Source of the DNA: DASPKX01 sp035627835
GTDB lineage: Bacteria; Verrucomicrobiota; Verrucomicrobiia; Limisphaerales; SXQI01
Direction of reading: 5' to 3'
Length of the DNA: 9,147 nt
Assembly (NCBI GenBank): GCA_035627835.1
Contig: DASPKX010000153.1
Span: forward strand, 1-9,147
A program made the translations under genes and the position numbers. The notes under the pieces are model-generated. The model was not told the DNA's origin. It searched no databases and saw only the letters and a program-made list of their open reading frames with translations. This document shows, in pieces, positions 5,846-9,147 of the stretch (positions within the stretch are counted from its first letter, which is position 1; every line of letters begins with the position of its first letter).

Positions 5846-7015
5846 ATGGAAGCCGTTGCAGCCCCTCCCCCGTCCGCTCCTTCTCGGGAGACGAGCGCTC
5901 CATTAGCGAGCGCGAAGCTCCCGCCTAAGAAGAGCGTGTTCAAATTGATTGGCGAAGTCCTTGACCATGGCGGTCCCGGATACCTGCAATTCGCGATCAC
6001 AAACATCTGCAACGCCAAATGCGACTTCTGTGGTTTTGCGGTTGATAAGTTCGATCCAAAGAAACGTCGCAGCGTGACCTTGCAGGAAGCCAAAGATGTC
6101 ATCGACATCTCAGTAAAGAACCATATCGGCTACATGCTCTTCGTCGGGGGCGAACCACTCATTCACCGCGATCTAGCTGTGATGGTTCGTTATGCGGCTG
6201 AACGAGGCATTCGACCGATGATCTGCACAAACGGCTCCCTTTGGACAGAGCAGAACATGCGCGAACTCGCACGGATGGGGCTCAGCAGCGTCATCATGTC
6301 GATCGACGCCCATGATGTCGCCAAGCACGAGAAGAACCGCGGCTTGAATGATGTTTGCAGGAAAATCAAAAAAGCGAACGCGACTTTTAAAGAACTCGGC
6401 ATTCAGACAACGGCGAGTGTCACTGCGAGCCGCTTGATCGATGATTACGAAAAGCTCCCCGCCTTCCTTGAGGATCTTGGCTTCACGAGTTGCACGTTCA
6501 GTTACCCACTGACGACGCTTTCTTCCAGCTACCTGAGCTTCAGCGAATCGAGCCTGGTGAACTACAAGACCGATGAGCTCATCCAGGTTTTCGAGAAGAT
6601 CAAAGACATGAAGCGCCGCAGCGGCTATCCGGTGGTTAACCCCACGGAGTCGCTCTCAGAAATGCAGCGCCACCTTCGCGGAGAAAAAGAGCAGTTCGGC
6701 TGCCTGGGCGGGCATAAATACTTTTACCTGGACTGGAATCTTAATCTTTACCGTTGCCATTTCTGGGAAAAACCGATGTGCAACATCTACGAGTTTGATG
6801 AAACCAAACTCATTCGCGACGGCTGCACGCGTTGCATGATCGACTGCTACCGCGATCCGAGCGTGCTCCAGTTTGTCGCAATTAGCGCCAGCGACGCCTT
6901 CAAGAATGTTAAGCAAGGCAAGCTGCTCGCGGCCGCCCGCAATGTTTTCGATTCACGGAACGTCACTTCGCTTAAGGCGGTTTGGGAAGACCGTAAATGG
7001 ATTGGAAAGGTTTAG
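5846..7015 (+). CDS. Radical SAM/SPASM-like enzyme of unknown substrate, hopanoid-linked
   Basis: A 389-residue radical SAM enzyme that I cannot assign to a named family. After a disordered Ala/Pro/Ser-rich leader (residues 1-28) comes FAITNICNAKCDFCGF with the cluster motif C55-x3-C59-x2-C62. GGEP (101-104), ICTNGSLW (126-133) and a VIMSIDAHD strand (149-157) follow, all typical of the MoaA/PqqE-like radical SAM core. The C-terminal part carries six cysteines: C286 (FGCLGG), C304 (LYRCHFW), C312, and C327-x2-C330-x3-C334 (CTRCMIDC). This resembles a twitch/SPASM domain binding an auxiliary Fe-S cluster. The final CxxCMxxC and a preceding cysteine pair 18 residues apart mirror HpnH (CENCMVHC; pair 17 apart), so the two may be related and act on similar substrates. 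It is the last gene of the block, 8 bases after hpnJ. A role in hopanoid tailoring is inferred from context only. Confidence 0.85.
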   Translation: MEAVAAPPPSAPSRETSAPLASAKLPPKKSVFKLIGEVLDHGGPGYLQFAITNICNAKCDFCGFAVDKFDPKKRRSVTLQEAKDVIDISVKNHIGYMLFVGGEPLIHRDLAVMVRYAAERGIRPMICTNGSLWTEQNMRELARMGLSSVIMSIDAHDVAKHEKNRGLNDVCRKIKKANATFKELGIQTTASVTASRLIDDYEKLPAFLEDLGFTSCTFSYPLTTLSSSYLSFSESSLVNYKTDELIQVFEKIKDMKRRSGYPVVNPTESLSEMQRHLRGEKEQFGCLGGHKYFYLDWNLNLYRCHFWEKPMCNIYEFDETKLIRDGCTRCMIDCYRDPSVLQFVAISASDAFKNVKQGKLLAAARNVFDSRNVTSLKAVWEDRKWIGKV

Positions 7016-7106
7016 CCTTCAATCACTAGACGGAATTCTTTAACCAACGTGAATCATTTTCTTCCCCTCACACTTGCTCCTGATATAGTGCGCGAGCGCT
7101 GATCGC
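7016..7106. other. Intergenic gap between radical SAM gene and SNF2 gene
   Basis: A 91-base non-coding gap that is more AT-rich in its first half than the flanking genes. I see no convincing terminator hairpin with a T-run. A TATAGT at 7084-7089 could serve as a -10 element, but nothing like a -35 stands at the right distance. No Shine-Dalgarno precedes the ATG at 7107. Whether the SNF2 gene has its own promoter or is read through from the hopanoid block is undecided. Confidence 0.5.
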
Positions 7107-9147
7107 ATGGCTCGATCTCCAAAAACCAACGGCCAAAACGGCCGCGCGTCGTCCAATGCAAAATACGACGCGCATCAAACTGTCCTCAGCAAGGCATATG
7201 GCGCCTTCGCTGATTTACGCCGCGAACTGGCTGATTCAAAAACAGCTCTCGCGGAGCGCGCGGAGCTGCTCAAGAGCTTCGCCGAATGCGCCGACTCCCA
7301 GCGCGCATGGCTGCTCCTCGAGGACTATTTTGAGAAGCTCTCCCTCGCCCGAAAAGATTTCCCTGGCCAGACCTGGTGGCCCCGCATGTTGGCGGCGCGC
7401 GGCAAAACCCGTTTGGAGGAAGCGGCGCTGCTGTTCCTAAAAAACGGCCGCAATCTGCCGACCGAACTCGCGCCCTACGCCAATCTCAAACGCTTCGCTG
7501 AGATCGAGCAGGCCGAACAGGAGAACGCTTTTCTCGATCAACTCGAGCATTGGCTGCTGCCCCCTCCCCCTTCGCACTTGGATTCACCTCGCGCGACGAT
7601 TCGCGCGATAGCTCGCGTGGAGCCAGCCGCTGGGAAGCCCCTGCTGCATCAACTCGCCATCCAGTGCCATCTCTTCCGCCCCCGCACTGGAGAGAAGGTG
7701 AAGACTCCCGCCGAACTGGTCGAGTTGACCACCCGTTCGGCGCACGAGCGCGAGTTGTTCCACGCGCACGATTGGGAATTTATCGAGTGGGTGGGCGAGC
7801 AATGCGGCGCCAAGGAAGGCGACACCATTACTCTCACTGGCCCCGATCTGCTTCTGTGGCTCGCGCGTTGGGGCAACAGCGGGCGCATCCACCTGCACAA
7901 TGGCGGGCGCCTGAAATTTGTGGGTGAAGTCGGCGAAATGCTTCCGGATCTCCACAGCGAAAAGTCCGACCTGGCGCTAGCGTGGAAGTTCGTCCGCGCC
8001 GACGGCAAATCTCTCAGCCTAGCCGAAGCTAAGTTCTTCGCGGGCCAACCGCTCTTCGCGTTGGTGGATGACACCTTCGTGCTCGTTCGCAACGCGCCAG
8101 CTTCCGAGCTGATGCACACTTTGCTTGAGCAAGGCGCCATCCCCGTAAAGAAGCTCAACGCGCGTGTTCTCACGCATCTTCGCTCGCGCAGCCGCGATGG
8201 GGATTCGCGTTGGAAGGAGCTGTGCCGGGCGCACAAGGCGATTCCGCAATTCACGTTCGAGTTGAGCGAGGAAACCGTTCGGCTTCGCCTGCTCGCTCGC
8301 AGTGAGCTGGATGGAAGCATTTGGCAATGGAACGGCCACGATTGGCAGCCGACTCTCGAGCGCGAGACAACCCAGCCTGAGATTCTGGACGACGCCCGCC
8401 TGCAACCAGCCACTCTCTGGCTTCGTCGGCTCGATTGGTTTACTCCCGAGCCGGGCATCTGGGTGGGCGATGCTAGCGAAGCGTTCCTGAACGCCCTGGC
8501 CTCCACATGGCAAGAGCGTCCTGCGGAAGCCGAATACTACGGGGACGCTGCTTTCCAACGTCTTTTCCTCACGCCAAAGCGCCTGAAACCAAAATTGATG
8601 GTTCAAGGCAGCGGCATCGACTGGTTTTCTGTCTCCGCCGCGTGGGAACAGGAAGGCATGCGCCTCAGCCCTGCCGATCTGGAGCGTTTGGCTTCCGCCA
8701 CAGGGCGGTACGTCAAGCTCCCCGATAGCGGATGGGTTGAACTCGACACGGTGGCCGTCCATGCGGCTCATGAAGCCTTTGCCGAGCTGGGCCTGGAAGG
8801 CCTCGCGCCGATCGCCCAGAAGGTGGATCTGATGCACGCGCGGCACATGGACGAGCAAGCGCTGGCCCGCTTCGAGCAGCAAGCCGCTGGCAAATCCATT
8901 CGCGAGCGTCTCGCGGATTTCAAAGGCATTCCGCCCATTGGTCTGCCCAAAGGGTTGCAAGCCGAGATGCGCCCATACCAGAAGGAAGGCTTCGATTTTC
9001 TCTGCCACCTCACGCACAGCGGCCTTGGGGGTGTGCTGGCGGACGACATGGGTCTGGGCAAAACACTCCAAACACTCTCATGGCTGGGTTGGCTCCGCGA
9101 ACAAGCAGGCGCAAAGAAAAAGCCTGCCTTGGTCATCTGCCCTGCCT
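7107..9147 (+). CDS. SNF2-family helicase/ATPase, 3'-truncated
   Basis: N-terminal 680 residues of a SWI2/SNF2 DNA-dependent ATPase cut by the window end. ATG 7107 is the first start after an in-frame TAG at 7086, and the frame stays open to the end. Residues 1 to about 615 form the long accessory region common in bacterial SNF2 proteins: a helical first part, a PPPPS linker near residue 152, then alpha/beta segments such as LSPADLERLASATGRYVKLP. The ATPase begins with MRPYQKEGFDFL (Q-like motif, from residue 621), GLGGVLADDMGLGKTLQTL with Walker A DDMGLGKT at 646-653, and motif Ia-like LVICPA at the edge. No SWIM zinc-finger CxC motif is seen in the visible part. The DEGH box and helicase C-terminal domain must lie downstream. 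Such proteins remodel protein-nucleic acid complexes; the exact role is unknown and no link to hopanoids is evident. Confidence 0.92.
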   Translation, partial: MARSPKTNGQNGRASSNAKYDAHQTVLSKAYGAFADLRRELADSKTALAERAELLKSFAECADSQRAWLLLEDYFEKLSLARKDFPGQTWWPRMLAARGKTRLEEAALLFLKNGRNLPTELAPYANLKRFAEIEQAEQENAFLDQLEHWLLPPPPSHLDSPRATIRAIARVEPAAGKPLLHQLAIQCHLFRPRTGEKVKTPAELVELTTRSAHERELFHAHDWEFIEWVGEQCGAKEGDTITLTGPDLLLWLARWGNSGRIHLHNGGRLKFVGEVGEMLPDLHSEKSDLALAWKFVRADGKSLSLAEAKFFAGQPLFALVDDTFVLVRNAPASELMHTLLEQGAIPVKKLNARVLTHLRSRSRDGDSRWKELCRAHKAIPQFTFELSEETVRLRLLARSELDGSIWQWNGHDWQPTLERETTQPEILDDARLQPATLWLRRLDWFTPEPGIWVGDASEAFLNALASTWQERPAEAEYYGDAAFQRLFLTPKRLKPKLMVQGSGIDWFSVSAAWEQEGMRLSPADLERLASATGRYVKLPDSGWVELDTVAVHAAHEAFAELGLEGLAPIAQKVDLMHARHMDEQALARFEQQAAGKSIRERLADFKGIPPIGLPKGLQAEMRPYQKEGFDFLCHLTHSGLGGVLADDMGLGKTLQTLSWLGWLREQAGAKKKPALVICPA

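Larger units (their letters stand above)
1985..7015 (+). other. Probable operon: lipoprotein-hpnH-MNT-HEPN-hpnJ-radical SAM
   Basis: Six genes run on one strand with gaps of 2, 16, -11, 12 and 8 bases. No hairpin-plus-T-run terminator or second promoter is evident between them. The candidate promoter at 1951-1978 precedes the first gene. The spacing implies a single message that includes the MNT/HEPN pair. This is inferred from layout and not proven. Confidence 0.7.

Noticed and set aside
4371..5903. A 510-codon open frame on the minus strand covering all of hpnJ
   Set aside because: It is the antisense shadow of hpnJ caused by GC-rich codon use. Its translation shows no family motifs, while the plus strand encodes a full HpnJ with all motifs.
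7001..7023. Possible hairpin at the end of the third radical SAM gene (AAGG-TTTAG-CCTT)
   Set aside because: The uninterrupted stem is only 4 base pairs, it spans the stop codon and has no T-run, so it is not a credible terminator.
7156..7440. Short plus-strand frame near the SNF2 start, and another at 7550-7927
   Set aside because: Both are out of frame with the uninterrupted 7107-9147 reading frame and look like arginine/serine-rich shadow translations.
8019..9071. A 350-codon minus-strand frame opposite the SNF2 gene
   Set aside because: It is antisense to a continuous SNF2 reading frame that contains the ATPase motifs; its own translation has no recognisable domain.

Overview
The window is a piece of a moderately GC-rich bacterial chromosome with tightly packed genes. 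Its distinctive part is a co-directional block of six genes at 1985-7015. The block holds two recognisable hopanoid side-chain enzymes, the radical SAM proteins HpnH and HpnJ, and a third radical SAM protein I cannot assign. It also holds a small lipoprotein and a two-gene MNT/HEPN module wedged between hpnH and hpnJ. The style of the proteins, including an enlarged HpnH, a tiny lipoprotein and a SNF2 protein with a long N-terminal region, suggests a Verrucomicrobiota-like or related PVC/soil bacterium. That placement is an inference from general impression; there is no rRNA or marker gene here to prove it.

Layout: 3-1178 (+) is the 3' part of a phosphoglucomutase/phosphomannomutase cut by the window start. 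It converges, with a 2-base gap, on 1181-1930 (-), a secreted TPR/TatT-like protein. A short divergent gap (1931-1984) holds a candidate sigma70-type promoter pointing right. From there run a lipoprotein (1985-2185), hpnH (2188-3552), an MNT nucleotidyltransferase (3569-3952), a HEPN-domain protein (3942-4367), hpnJ (4380-5837) and an unassigned radical SAM enzyme (5846-7015). All spacings are between -11 and +16 bases, so these six genes probably form one operon. After a 91-base gap, 7107-9147 (+) is the N-terminal two thirds or so of a SNF2-family helicase, cut by the window end just after its Walker A motif.

How they fit together: in known hopanoid pathways HpnH joins a 5'-deoxyadenosyl group to diploptene to give adenosylhopane, the precursor of bacteriohopanetetrol. 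HpnJ acts late, in forming the cyclitol-ether head group. The third radical SAM protein shares a C-terminal cysteine layout with HpnH and is a good candidate for another step on the same lipid. No squalene-hopene cyclase, HpnG, HpnI or HpnK is present in the window, so the rest of the pathway must lie elsewhere. The MNT/HEPN pair is the odd element: a toxin-antitoxin-like module, apparently missing some classical catalytic residues, placed inside a lipid-biosynthesis operon.

No tRNA, rRNA, CRISPR array, insertion sequence, origin or convincing intrinsic terminator was seen.
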